Positions 8,545 through 14,577 of a stretch of DNA of 14,577 bases are shown piece by piece (position 1 is the stretch's first letter; every line of letters starts with the position of its first letter). A program made the position numbers and the translations under genes. This DNA is from Sulfurimonas sp. (GTDB taxonomy: Bacteria; Campylobacterota; Campylobacteria; Campylobacterales; Sulfurimonadaceae): contig JAMORM010000241.1 of assembly GCA_027063585.1 (NCBI GenBank), positions 1 to 14,577 of the forward strand, in the 5' to 3' direction. Under the pieces are notes generated by a model that saw only the letters and a list, made by a program, of their open reading frames with translations, was not told where the DNA came from and searched no databases.

Positions 8545-9990
8545 CTAAAAGAGGTAATTGAATTCCAAACGGCTGTCAAGTCCGTCACTGTCAACTTTTT
8601 TTGTATCTTGATACCCTAAACGTAATCTCCATTGCAGATTTTGAAGCGGATTTTGAACAAAACCTATGTAGTAATAATTTTCATCAAAATAACCTTTCTT
8701 CTCATCGGCATCTGTATGTAAAATAGAGGCTTGAATAAAAGTATTTTTGTATATGCCTGTATTGTTTGCATTTCTTACAAGCTCAATACGGTAACTTTTT
8801 GTGTTTGCCTGCCAGTTATATCGTGCCATCGAACGAGTGTATCCGGCTGTAGGAAAGCCTCGCCACGGAGTGATAAGGTCGGCTTCATCAAAAATTTTTG
8901 AATATCCGAAATTTATTTTGTAGTTTTTGATTTTTAGAACTATTCTGGCTGCAAGCATTTGTGAATCAAGCGAGTTTGGGTTTTTATACCCTGCGAGTGA
9001 TGATGCTTTTGCATTGTATGCTGCACCGCCAATCTCTCCGGCTTTGTCGTCAAACTGTTTTATATATCTTATTCCTGGTGTTATACTTAAACCATCAAGA
9101 TTGATTTTATAGTTTAATTCGCCCATTACTTCACTCAGAAGCTCAGGTACATAGTAAAAAGAGAGATCTGCTTTGAAATTTTTAATAGAAGTGTTATGCA
9201 AATCTCCCGTTATAAGTGGAGCATCTGTGGAAACACCGGCTGCTTTAAGTGCTGTGTATGTCAAACCTTTATGCATAGCAGAATCATCATTTTCGCTCCA
9301 CTCGGGATGCAGTGACGAGGTGGAGTTTGCATCTCCATACATTAGAACAGAGTGTGATGTCGTGTGATCACGCAATTTTTGTTTTGCTAAGTAAGCAAGT
9401 TTTATTTTTGTAGATGGCAGTGAAATATTTTCTAAAACTACACCGTCAAAGGTATTTGGTATCATTTTAGTATCATTACTTTTTGTATAAAAAGTTTCAA
9501 CAAGCTGGCGACCTAAAGTAATTTTTGTATTTTCTAAGCCATTATAGTCAATGTATGCCTGCCCAAGCACTGCCATATTTTTGCTTCGGGTATTTACAAA
9601 GTGAAATCTGCTGAATGTGTCTTTTCCTTTGCCCAAAGTGGTTACAGGGTACTTTGAATCATTAAAAAAGGCATGGGAGTAGTAAAGTCCTACGCCAAAA
9701 GAGAGAGCATTAAAACGAGCACTTTTATAAACCAAAGAGCCGCCTAATCCGCTGATGAGATAATCTTTATGTGTTGCACTCTCTTTTTCCCATTTGTATG
9801 AGAAAGTATTTGAGCGTAGTCGTCCAAAAAACTCTCCGTTTGAAAACATTTTACTTAAACTCTCTACGTTTTTTTGCTTTTTATATACAAGTTGATTATT
9901 TGTCTTTATTGCCTGTTTGGGTGTGTTGGCTATAAGTAATGGTGTACACAAAACAAAAGCCAGAGGTATAAAAGAGTATTTACGATACAT
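8545..9990 (-). CDS. OprD-like outer-membrane porin, first gene of the mod operon
   Basis: This encodes 481 residues with an N-terminal signal peptide ending near LLIANT (about residue 22). The rest alternates short amphipathic strands and turns typical of a beta-barrel, and it ends in the aromatic LEFNYLF, the usual outer-membrane assembly signal. The segment LGRQLVETFYTKSND, then MIPNTFDGVVLEN, recalls OprD-family porins, as does DLITPWRGFP further on. The start has AAGGAG ten bases upstream. The gene lies just downstream of two ModE-type sites and a promoter, and only 8 bp before modA, whose ribosome binding site overlaps its stop. I infer a channel for molybdate or another scarce oxyanion; the sequence shows a porin but does not show the substrate. 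Confidence 0.85.
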   Translation of the reverse strand: MYRKYSFIPLAFVLCTPLLIANTPKQAIKTNNQLVYKKQKNVESLSKMFSNGEFFGRLRSNTFSYKWEKESATHKDYLISGLGGSLVYKSARFNALSFGVGLYYSHAFFNDSKYPVTTLGKGKDTFSRFHFVNTRSKNMAVLGQAYIDYNGLENTKITLGRQLVETFYTKSNDTKMIPNTFDGVVLENISLPSTKIKLAYLAKQKLRDHTTSHSVLMYGDANSTSSLHPEWSENDDSAMHKGLTYTALKAAGVSTDAPLITGDLHNTSIKNFKADLSFYYVPELLSEVMGELNYKINLDGLSITPGIRYIKQFDDKAGEIGGAAYNAKASSLAGYKNPNSLDSQMLAARIVLKIKNYKINFGYSKIFDEADLITPWRGFPTAGYTRSMARYNWQANTKSYRIELVRNANNTGIYKNTFIQASILHTDADEKKGYFDENYYYIGFVQNPLQNLQWRLRLGYQDTKKVDSDGLDSRLEFNYLF

Positions 9991-10021
9991 AGTTTGGTGA
10001 CTCCTTGAAAATTTGTTGTAC

Positions 10022-10045
10022 CGTAGTATAATTAAATATATAACG
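10022..10045. promoter_or_regulatory. second, weaker ModE-type operator over the promoter
   Basis: The right half-site ATATAACG (10038-10045) is perfect; the left half CGTAGTAT (10022-10029) matches the ideal CGTTATAT at six of eight positions. The geometry is the same as in the strong site and the two are exactly 40 bp apart. The left arm overlaps the TATACT -10 box, so the deviations there may reflect the need to keep a working promoter. Centre near -15. Confidence 0.65.
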
Positions 10046-10054
10046 AAAAATCAA
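10025..10054 (-). promoter_or_regulatory. predicted sigma-70-type promoter of the porin-mod operon
   Basis: On the minus strand TTGATT (10054-10049) and TATACT (10030-10025) are separated by 18 bases. This would start transcription near 10018 and leave a leader of about 28 nt with the AAGGAG ribosome binding site. The -10 and spacer lie inside the weaker ModE-type site, and the stronger site is just upstream of the -35, which fits repression by ModE. Confidence 0.6.
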
Positions 10055-10086
10055 GCGATATCGTTATATTTTTAAATATATAACGA
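10032..10086. repeat. 15-bp direct repeat at 40-bp spacing
   Basis: TTAAATATATAACGA occurs at 10032-10046 and again, identically, at 10072-10086. Each copy forms the centre and right half of one ModE-type site, so the pair looks like a duplicated operator rather than chance A+T-rich sequence. Confidence 0.85.
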
Positions 10087-10089
10087 TAT
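10058..10089. promoter_or_regulatory. strong ModE-type operator (32-bp palindrome)
   Basis: Arms ATATCGTTATAT (10058-10069) and ATATAACGATAT (10078-10089) are exact inverted repeats, and the eight-base centre is itself symmetric apart from one pair. The right half contains TATATAACGAT, identical to the half-site I recall for the E. coli ModE consensus, and the two half-sites have the expected six-base separation. It lies directly after the modE gene and upstream of the porin promoter, centred near -55. Confidence 0.85.
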
Positions 10090-10115
10090 GTTACGATTTG
10101 TAAAGTTAGGTACCT

Positions 10116-10892
10116 CTAAAGAGCCAATATGGCATTTGATGGTTTAAAAGAAGCCCAAACGGTATCACCTTCTTGCAGTGACAACGCTTGAAAAGATTTT
10201 AAGCTTAAAGAAGCTGTTAAACTGTTTCCGCCTGATGTAAGAAGATCAACTTCTGCATTGTTTGAGTCTGTAGTAATATTTGTAAGTGTACAGGTTATAT
10301 TGTTGTTATGTTCTGCTTTGGAACTTTTTGATATTTTTATCCATGATGATTTTAATAAAATGAAAAGTTTTGTTGCATTCGTAATTTGCATCTCATCTAA
10401 ACTGCGACGTGTTATGAAAACTTCTACATCTTCTCCTCCGGATAGGTTTAGCGTGATATTTGCACCCAATTTGCTTGCATCAATATTTTTTACACTTCCA
10501 AGCAGTTGATTTCTTGCGCTGGTTCGAAAAGTCATTTTTTTTGAAAAACTTTCAAGTGATTCTATGTCATTAGTAATATTATTAATGGAATCCCAAAAAT
10601 GTTTTTGCATTTTTTCAAGCTGTTTGTACAGTGCAATTGTAGTATGCCCTTGCTCTGTAAGTACTGTGCCTCCTCCGCCTTTTCCTCCGCTTTCTCTTTT
10701 GACAATGGGAGATTCTGATAAATTATTCATTTCATTAATAGCATCCCAAGCTGCTTTGTAGCTCATTTTCATTGCTTTGGCTGCTGCACTGATGGAACCA
10801 TATTCATCTATTTTTTCTAAAAGTTCAATACGCCCTTTGCCAAAAAAGCCATGTTTGTCATTCTCAAACCATATATTACTTTTTATATTCAT
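10116..10892 (-). CDS. modE: molybdate-responsive transcriptional regulator ModE
   Basis: This is a full-length ModE of 258 residues: DNA-binding and sensing parts are both present. The N-terminal winged helix-turn-helix covers about 20-100, with YGSISAAAKAMKMSYKAAWD (31-50) as the recognition region and a glycine-rich wing GGKGGGG (69-75). Two C-terminal Mop/TOBE domains follow (about 121-186 and 195-258); the first carries TSARNQ (124-129), the molybdate-binding motif of E. coli ModE. The family binds DNA as a dimer when loaded with molybdate and represses mod genes. The start ATG at 10892 has GAGG 13 bases upstream, which is rather far, but an in-frame stop just upstream rules out a longer form. 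It lies upstream of, and on the same strand as, the porin-mod operon that it very likely controls. Confidence 0.95.
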   Translation of the reverse strand: MNIKSNIWFENDKHGFFGKGRIELLEKIDEYGSISAAAKAMKMSYKAAWDAINEMNNLSESPIVKRESGGKGGGGTVLTEQGHTTIALYKQLEKMQKHFWDSINNITNDIESLESFSKKMTFRTSARNQLLGSVKNIDASKLGANITLNLSGGEDVEVFITRRSLDEMQITNATKLFILLKSSWIKISKSSKAEHNNNITCTLTNITTDSNNAEVDLLTSGGNSLTASLSLKSFQALSLQEGDTVWASFKPSNAILAL

Positions 10893-10928
10893 GCTATAAT
10901 TTTAACCTCGTAAAAATGTAAGTTTCAC

Positions 10929-10934
10929 ATTCTA
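10929..10934 (-). promoter_or_regulatory. candidate -10 box for modE
   Basis: TAGAAT on the minus strand (10934-10929) follows a T-rich stretch, as is common in Campylobacterota promoters, and would give a leader of about 30 nt to ATG 10892 containing GAGG. No -35 is evident. I see no ModE-type half-site here, so autoregulation is not supported. Confidence 0.35.
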
Positions 10935-10964
10935 TCATAAAACAAAAACAAGAGAAAAAGCAAA

Positions 10965-10997
10965 CTTATAAATGACTTAAATTCAGCTATTTATAAG
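10965..10997. repeat. imperfect 33-bp dyad between modE and rplM
   Basis: CTTATAAAT (10965-10973) and ATTTATAAG (10989-10997) are exact 9-bp inverted repeats around a partly symmetric 15-base centre. The dyad lies upstream of the likely rplM -10 box, in the position of an operator or curved upstream element; it becomes a leader hairpin only if transcription starts further upstream. Confidence 0.55.
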
Positions 10998-11007
10998 ATT
11001 ATACGGC

Positions 11008-11013
11008 TATACT
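11008..11013 (+). promoter_or_regulatory. candidate -10 box for rplM-rpsI
   Basis: TATACT lies 33 bases before ATG 11047, leaving a short leader with the GAAGGG ribosome binding site. There is no clear -35. A TATAAT at 10895-10900 is a second candidate but lies next to the modE start codon. Confidence 0.4.
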
Positions 11014-11046
11014 TCCATCAAATAAAATTACTTGAAGGGTTCGAGA

Positions 11047-11469
11047 ATGAAATTTACAAAAATTGCAACTCCTGAACAAATCGATCAAAAATGGGTTTTG
11101 ATTGATGCTGAGGGTAAAACATTTGGTCGTATGATCACTGAAGTAGCTACTATACTTCGTGGTAAGAACAAAGCATGTTTTACTCCTAATATCGACTGTG
11201 GTGACTATGTAGTTATCATCAATGCTTCTAAGGCAAAATTTAACGGTCTTGGAAAAATAGCAAATAAAGAATATTTTTCACACTCTGGTTACTTTGGTAG
11301 TACGAAAAGTGTTAAAATGACTGAGCTTTTAGAAAAAAATCCTGAGAAACTATACAAACTAGCGACTCGCGGTATGCTTCCTAAAACTAAGCTTGGTGCT
11401 AAAATGCTTAAAAAATTAAAAATTTATGCAGGTGCTGAACATCCTCACACTGCACAAATTGCTAAATAA
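11047..11469 (+). CDS. rplM: 50S ribosomal protein L13 (uL13)
   Basis: This encodes 140 residues, the normal length for bacterial L13, an early-assembling protein of the large ribosomal subunit. Conserved stretches include [15 protein letters not shown] near the N-terminus, [30 protein letters not shown] and the C-terminal [10 protein letters not shown] followed by [12 protein letters not shown] start at ATG 11047, which has GAAGGGT seven bases upstream; a TTG at 11032 in the same frame would add five residues across the ribosome binding site and is rejected. rpsI follows after 11 nt, the usual pairing in bacteria. Confidence 0.98.
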   Translation: MKFTKIATPEQIDQKWVLIDAEGKTFGRMITEVATILRGKNKACFTPNIDCGDYVVIINASKAKFNGLGKIANKEYFSHSGYFGSTKSVKMTELLEKNPEKLYKLATRGMLPKTKLGAKMLKKLKIYAGAEHPHTAQIAK

Positions 11470-11480
11470 GGACTGATTAT

Positions 11481-11873
11481 ATGGCAAAGAAAATATATGC
11501 AACAGGTCGTCGTAAAGCGTCTATAGCAAAAGTATGGTTAACTCCAGGAAGTGGTAAAATTACTATCAACGGTCTTTCATTAGACGCATGGTTAGGTGGG
11601 CTTGAAGCGAAAAAACTTCGTGTAAAACAACCACTTGTAATCACTAAACAAGATGCAAATGTTGACATTGTAGCTACTACTCTAGGTGGTGGTTTCGGTG
11701 GTCAGGCAGATGCACTTCGTCACGGTATTTCTCGTGCACTAGTGACGTTTAATCCAGAATTAAAAGCACTTCTCAAACCTGAGGGTATGATGACTCGTGA
11801 TTCACGTGTTGTTGAACGTAAGAAACCAGGTAAGCGTAAAGCTCGTCGTTCTCGTCAATTCTCTAAACGTTAA
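11481..11873 (+). CDS. rpsI: 30S ribosomal protein S9 (uS9)
   Basis: This encodes 130 residues, full length for S9. Diagnostic segments are [19 protein letters not shown] near the N-terminus, [19 protein letters not shown] in the middle, and the basic tail [18 protein letters not shown] ending QFSKR, which in ribosome structures reaches the P-site tRNA. AAGGA lies eight bases before the ATG and overlaps the end of rplM. The pair is closed by the hairpin at 11885-11922. Confidence 0.98.
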   Translation: MAKKIYATGRRKASIAKVWLTPGSGKITINGLSLDAWLGGLEAKKLRVKQPLVITKQDANVDIVATTLGGGFGGQADALRHGISRALVTFNPELKALLKPEGMMTRDSRVVERKKPGKRKARRSRQFSKR

Positions 11874-11884
11874 TCGTTTACTCC

Positions 11885-11922
11885 TTTTTATCAATGCTTT
11901 TGCATTGGTAAAAGTTTTTTTT
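11885..11922 (+). terminator. intrinsic terminator of rplM-rpsI
   Basis: A 13-bp stem, 11885-11897 paired with 11902-11914 (two of the pairs are G-T), closes a TTTT loop and is followed by eight T residues. The core ATCAATGC / GCATTGGT is strongly paired. It starts 12 bases after the rpsI stop. Confidence 0.92.
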
Positions 11923-11968
11923 CCATTCTTCTTTTTTACTCCATCAAAATAAATTAATTCTATTACTA

Positions 11969-11974
11969 TATAAT
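11969..11974 (+). promoter_or_regulatory. candidate -10 box for the DUF945-like gene
   Basis: A perfect TATAAT 30 bases before ATG 12005 lies in A+T-rich sequence after the rpsI terminator. An AGG about ten bases before the ATG is the likely ribosome binding site. There is no recognisable -35. Confidence 0.5.
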
Positions 11975-12004
11975 GTCTGTATCTTATCCAGCAGGTATTT
12001 TTAT

Positions 12005-13384
12005 ATGAAAAAAACAACACTTATTGCATCTATACTAATTATTCTTCTTATTATTTTCGCTCCATTGATTGGAAATACTTTTATGCAAAAACTCATAGAT
12101 GAAAATGTGGAAGTATTGGAATCAAACGGCTTAGTGCTCAAACGTGTTACAGATGATAGCAGTTATCTCAACACAAAAAAGCATTTTGAATTTGTTTTAC
12201 AAAACGCTGATGCCTTTACAAATTATGTAAGTGCATATACAAAAACAAAAATGCCTTCTTATGTGAAAAAAATATTGAGCGGTGCAACTATAGCGGTCGA
12301 TGCCCAGTACAGCAATATCCCTTTTTCAAAAGCAATTACTTTGCAGATATATATGCTGCGTCTCTCAAGTGCATTGATGCAGGAAATGCAAAAGAATGAT
12401 CCGGATGCGTACAAACATTTTGTGCATTTTCTTGCCTCAAAAGGGATTCTTTATCATATAGAATACAATTTAGTAAGTGAAGACTTTAACGGCTATGTGA
12501 AAGATATAGATGATACTTACATGTTTAAAGACGGTGCAAAACTTGTGATGCAACTACAAGGTGCGCATTTTAGAGGACATGGAGATATACTCTCTCCTCA
12601 ACGTTTGTCATTTACTTTAAAGAAAATGAAATTTGATGCGAATGACGGCATGAATATTTTTTCAGTAGATATCAATACTTTACGAAGTAGCAGTGATTTT
12701 GAGTCATATTCAAAATATACAAGCAATACAAAAGTTTTTTCTATAAATCTTCTGCTTAAAAGTCCTCAAGACGATATAAAAATACGTCTTGATAAACTGG
12801 ATGTGTCTTCTGCATCTACTGTAAAAAATGAAAAGGTATCTTTGCATTCAAATAGTTTTATAGAGAGTGTAGTATTTCACTCTAAAAAGATAGATTTTTC
12901 ACTGCAAACGCTCAACAGTGATATATCTTTCAATGCACTCGACAGACAAAGTTATGAAAATTTTTCCGAGTTATTGGCACAATCAAAAACAATGAATAAA
13001 GCAGCATTGCAGCAAAAAATGCAAAAAAGTCTGCTTACACTGCTTTCACATGGGTTACATGTAAAGGTGTCAAATATATCGCTGCAAAATATTACTGTTA
13101 ATAAAGTAGAAGAACTCGGCAGTATGAAAATTCAAAGTGATTTAAAAGTCAAAGCAAACAAAGACCTCGCAGCGAAAGGAAAAGTTGATCTTATGCTTTT
13201 GCTTTCAAGTATAGAGATGGATATGAACATAAAACTGGCAAAAGCACTCTATTTGAAACTTATCGAAGATTCTCCTATGGCGCCTACGATTGTCTCTTAT
13301 GCAAAAAAAGATGCCGATTTTGTTTATTTTGACATACATTTTGAAGATACAAAACTTATAATAAATGATAAAATAGTACAATAA
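12005..13384 (+). CDS. membrane-anchored protein, possibly DUF945 (YdgA-like)
   Basis: This encodes 459 residues with one N-terminal hydrophobic segment (about 5-24, TLIASILIILLIIFAPLIG) that looks like an uncleaved anchor, leaving a large periplasmic domain. The overall plan, with a short anchor and then long beta-rich repeats such as FSLQTLNSDISFNAL and LKVKANKDLAAKGKVDLML, resembles DUF945/YdgA proteins of unknown function, but I see no single decisive motif, so the family assignment is tentative. Only one cytoplasmic residue patch, MKKT, precedes the anchor. Its stop overlaps the start of the next gene as TAATG, which links it to a solute-binding protein and suggests an envelope role. Confidence 0.7.
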   Translation: MKKTTLIASILIILLIIFAPLIGNTFMQKLIDENVEVLESNGLVLKRVTDDSSYLNTKKHFEFVLQNADAFTNYVSAYTKTKMPSYVKKILSGATIAVDAQYSNIPFSKAITLQIYMLRLSSALMQEMQKNDPDAYKHFVHFLASKGILYHIEYNLVSEDFNGYVKDIDDTYMFKDGAKLVMQLQGAHFRGHGDILSPQRLSFTLKKMKFDANDGMNIFSVDINTLRSSSDFESYSKYTSNTKVFSINLLLKSPQDDIKIRLDKLDVSSASTVKNEKVSLHSNSFIESVVFHSKKIDFSLQTLNSDISFNALDRQSYENFSELLAQSKTMNKAALQQKMQKSLLTLLSHGLHVKVSNISLQNITVNKVEELGSMKIQSDLKVKANKDLAAKGKVDLMLLLSSIEMDMNIKLAKALYLKLIEDSPMAPTIVSYAKKDADFVYFDIHFEDTKLIINDKIVQ

Positions 13385-14577
13385 TGATGCGCCTGTTTGT
13401 CTTTCTTTTTTTCTATTTGTCTTTACATGTAAATGCTACGACGCTGCATCTTGCTACGTCTTCAAATCCGGCAAGGCTCAACCCGATTTTAGCAACGGAC
13501 TCTTCTTCTGCAGAGATTACAGGATTTTTATTTAACGGGCTTGTAAAGTACGACAAAGACTCCAAAGAGATTATAGGCGATTTGGCAAAAAAGTTTTATT
13601 TTAAAAACAACAAAACACTTGTGTTTGAACTCAAGCAAAATGTTTTATGGCATGACGGGAAAAAATTCACTGCAAACGATGTGCTTTTTACCTATAAAAC
13701 ACTCATATCAGACAAAATAGCTTCACCTTACAGTTCTGATTTTCGATTTGTTAAAAATGTGAAAATAATCAATGACTATAAACTTGAGGTTACATATAAA
13801 AAGCCTTACTTTAAAGCTTTAGAGACATGGATGATGGGCATACTGCCTGAACATATTTTAAAAAATGAAAAAAATCTGATGAATGCTTCATTTAATACCC
13901 ACCCGACAGGTACGGGAGCCTATAAACTCAAACAGCTGGAGTATTCTAAAAATATAGAGCTTGCCGCTTTTGATAAATACTTTGAGGGCAGAGCAAAAAT
14001 AGACACCATCTCTTTTCATGTAATTCCTGATGCAATGACACGATTTTTAATGCTTCAATCAGGGCAACTTGATGTGGGAAGTGTGGAACCTTTTGTGTAT
14101 GAGAGGCAGCTTAAAAAAGAGTTTTTTGATACTTTCAATATATATGAAAAAATTAGCCTCTCTTATACTTACCTTGGCTTTAATCTGCGAAAGAAAAAAT
14201 TTCAAAATCCAAAAGTAAGACGTGCCCTCTCTTTGGCAATTAACAGACAGGAGCTCATTGATATACTTTTTTTAAAACATGCAAAAGTCTGCACGGGTCC
14301 TTTTTTACCCGGAACACTTGCTTTTAATCCAGATGTAAAAGCACCGAAACAAAATATACAAAAGGCAAAAAGACTTTTAAAAGAAGCAGGCTATGATGAA
14401 AAACATCCTTTTAGTTTTGAAATAGCCACTTCAAATGCGAGTTCCATCCGTCCTTATGCAGCAGAAATCCTGCAGTACCAGTTAAAAAAAGTAGGAGTAG
14501 TTGTGAAACTGCGCGTAATGGAGTGGCAGGCATTTTTAAATATGGTGGTTTTCCCGCATAAATTTGACACAGTGCTT
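13384..14577 (+). CDS. family-5 extracellular solute-binding protein (peptide/nickel type), 3' end outside window
   Basis: The open frame from ATG 13384 continues to the window edge; 398 codons are visible. A signal peptide spans about residues 1-18 (MMRLFVFLFFYLSLHVNA). The mature protein shows features of SBP_bac_5 (DppA/OppA/NikA family): LNPILATDSSSAEI, LFNGLVKYD, LVFELKQNVLWHDGKKFTA followed by NDVLFTYK, PTGTGAYKL, and YLGFNLRKKKFQNPKVRRAL with SLAINRQEL. Such proteins deliver peptides, nickel complexes or other ligands to an ABC importer in the inner membrane; the ligand cannot be read from sequence. The ATG shares a base with the preceding stop, and a second ATG follows at once. Permease and ATPase genes may lie downstream. 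Confidence 0.93.
   Translation, partial: MMRLFVFLFFYLSLHVNATTLHLATSSNPARLNPILATDSSSAEITGFLFNGLVKYDKDSKEIIGDLAKKFYFKNNKTLVFELKQNVLWHDGKKFTANDVLFTYKTLISDKIASPYSSDFRFVKNVKIINDYKLEVTYKKPYFKALETWMMGILPEHILKNEKNLMNASFNTHPTGTGAYKLKQLEYSKNIELAAFDKYFEGRAKIDTISFHVIPDAMTRFLMLQSGQLDVGSVEPFVYERQLKKEFFDTFNIYEKISLSYTYLGFNLRKKKFQNPKVRRALSLAINRQELIDILFLKHAKVCTGPFLPGTLAFNPDVKAPKQNIQKAKRLLKEAGYDEKHPFSFEIATSNASSIRPYAAEILQYQLKKVGVVVKLRVMEWQAFLNMVVFPHKFDTVL

Noticed and set aside
10058..10089. Reading the strong palindrome as a terminator of modE
   Set aside because: The stem would be almost all A-U and is not followed directly by a T-run; the match to ModE half-sites and its place beside a promoter explain it better.
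10108..10115. AGGTACCT palindrome after the modE stop
   Set aside because: Eight bases only, not matched to any site elsewhere in the region and not followed by a T-run.
11032..11046. TTG start for rplM
   Set aside because: It would translate through the GAAGGG ribosome binding site; the ATG at 11047 gives the standard L13 length.

Overview
The window looks like chromosomal DNA from a Campylobacterota bacterium, most likely Sulfurimonas or a close relative. The evidence is high A+T, tightly packed genes with 1-8 nt junctions, T-rich promoters with little -35 signal, a compact AddAB pair, OprD-like porin architecture and an rplM-rpsI pair. The genus is inferred from the style of the proteins and was not tested by any search. 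I see no tRNA, rRNA, CRISPR array, insertion sequence or prophage gene.

Layout. (1) Positions 1-4127, plus strand: the 3' end of addB, addA, and a small exported DUF1566/Lcl-type protein, almost certainly one operon. AddA and AddB form a helicase-nuclease for double-strand-break repair. (2) Positions 4124-5788, minus strand: a receiver/GGDEF/EAL protein with a decayed GGDEF site and an intact set of EAL residues, so probably a c-di-GMP phosphodiesterase. Its end overlaps the exported-protein gene tail to tail. (3) Positions 5876-10892, minus strand: a molybdate locus in the order modE, outer-membrane porin, modA, free-standing di-TOBE protein, modB, modC. The last five genes are coupled by an 8 nt gap and by 1-4 nt overlaps. 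(4) Positions 10893-11046: a divergent intergenic region with promoter-like elements and a long imperfect dyad. (5) Positions 11047-11922, plus strand: rplM and rpsI, closed by a strong intrinsic terminator. (6) Positions 12005-14577, plus strand: a membrane-anchored DUF945-like protein overlapping the start of a family-5 solute-binding protein that runs off the window.

The most interesting part is the 125-bp gap between modE and the porin. It holds a near-perfect ModE-type palindrome at 10058-10089 and a second, weaker one exactly 40 bp away that covers the predicted -10 box and spacer of the porin promoter. The porin stop codon overlaps the ribosome binding site of modA. The simplest reading is that an outer-membrane channel is built into the molybdate uptake operon and repressed by ModE when molybdate is plentiful. 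Molybdate would cross the outer membrane through the porin, be captured by ModA, enter through ModBC, and be buffered in the cytoplasm by the TOBE protein. The porin's substrate is an inference from context.
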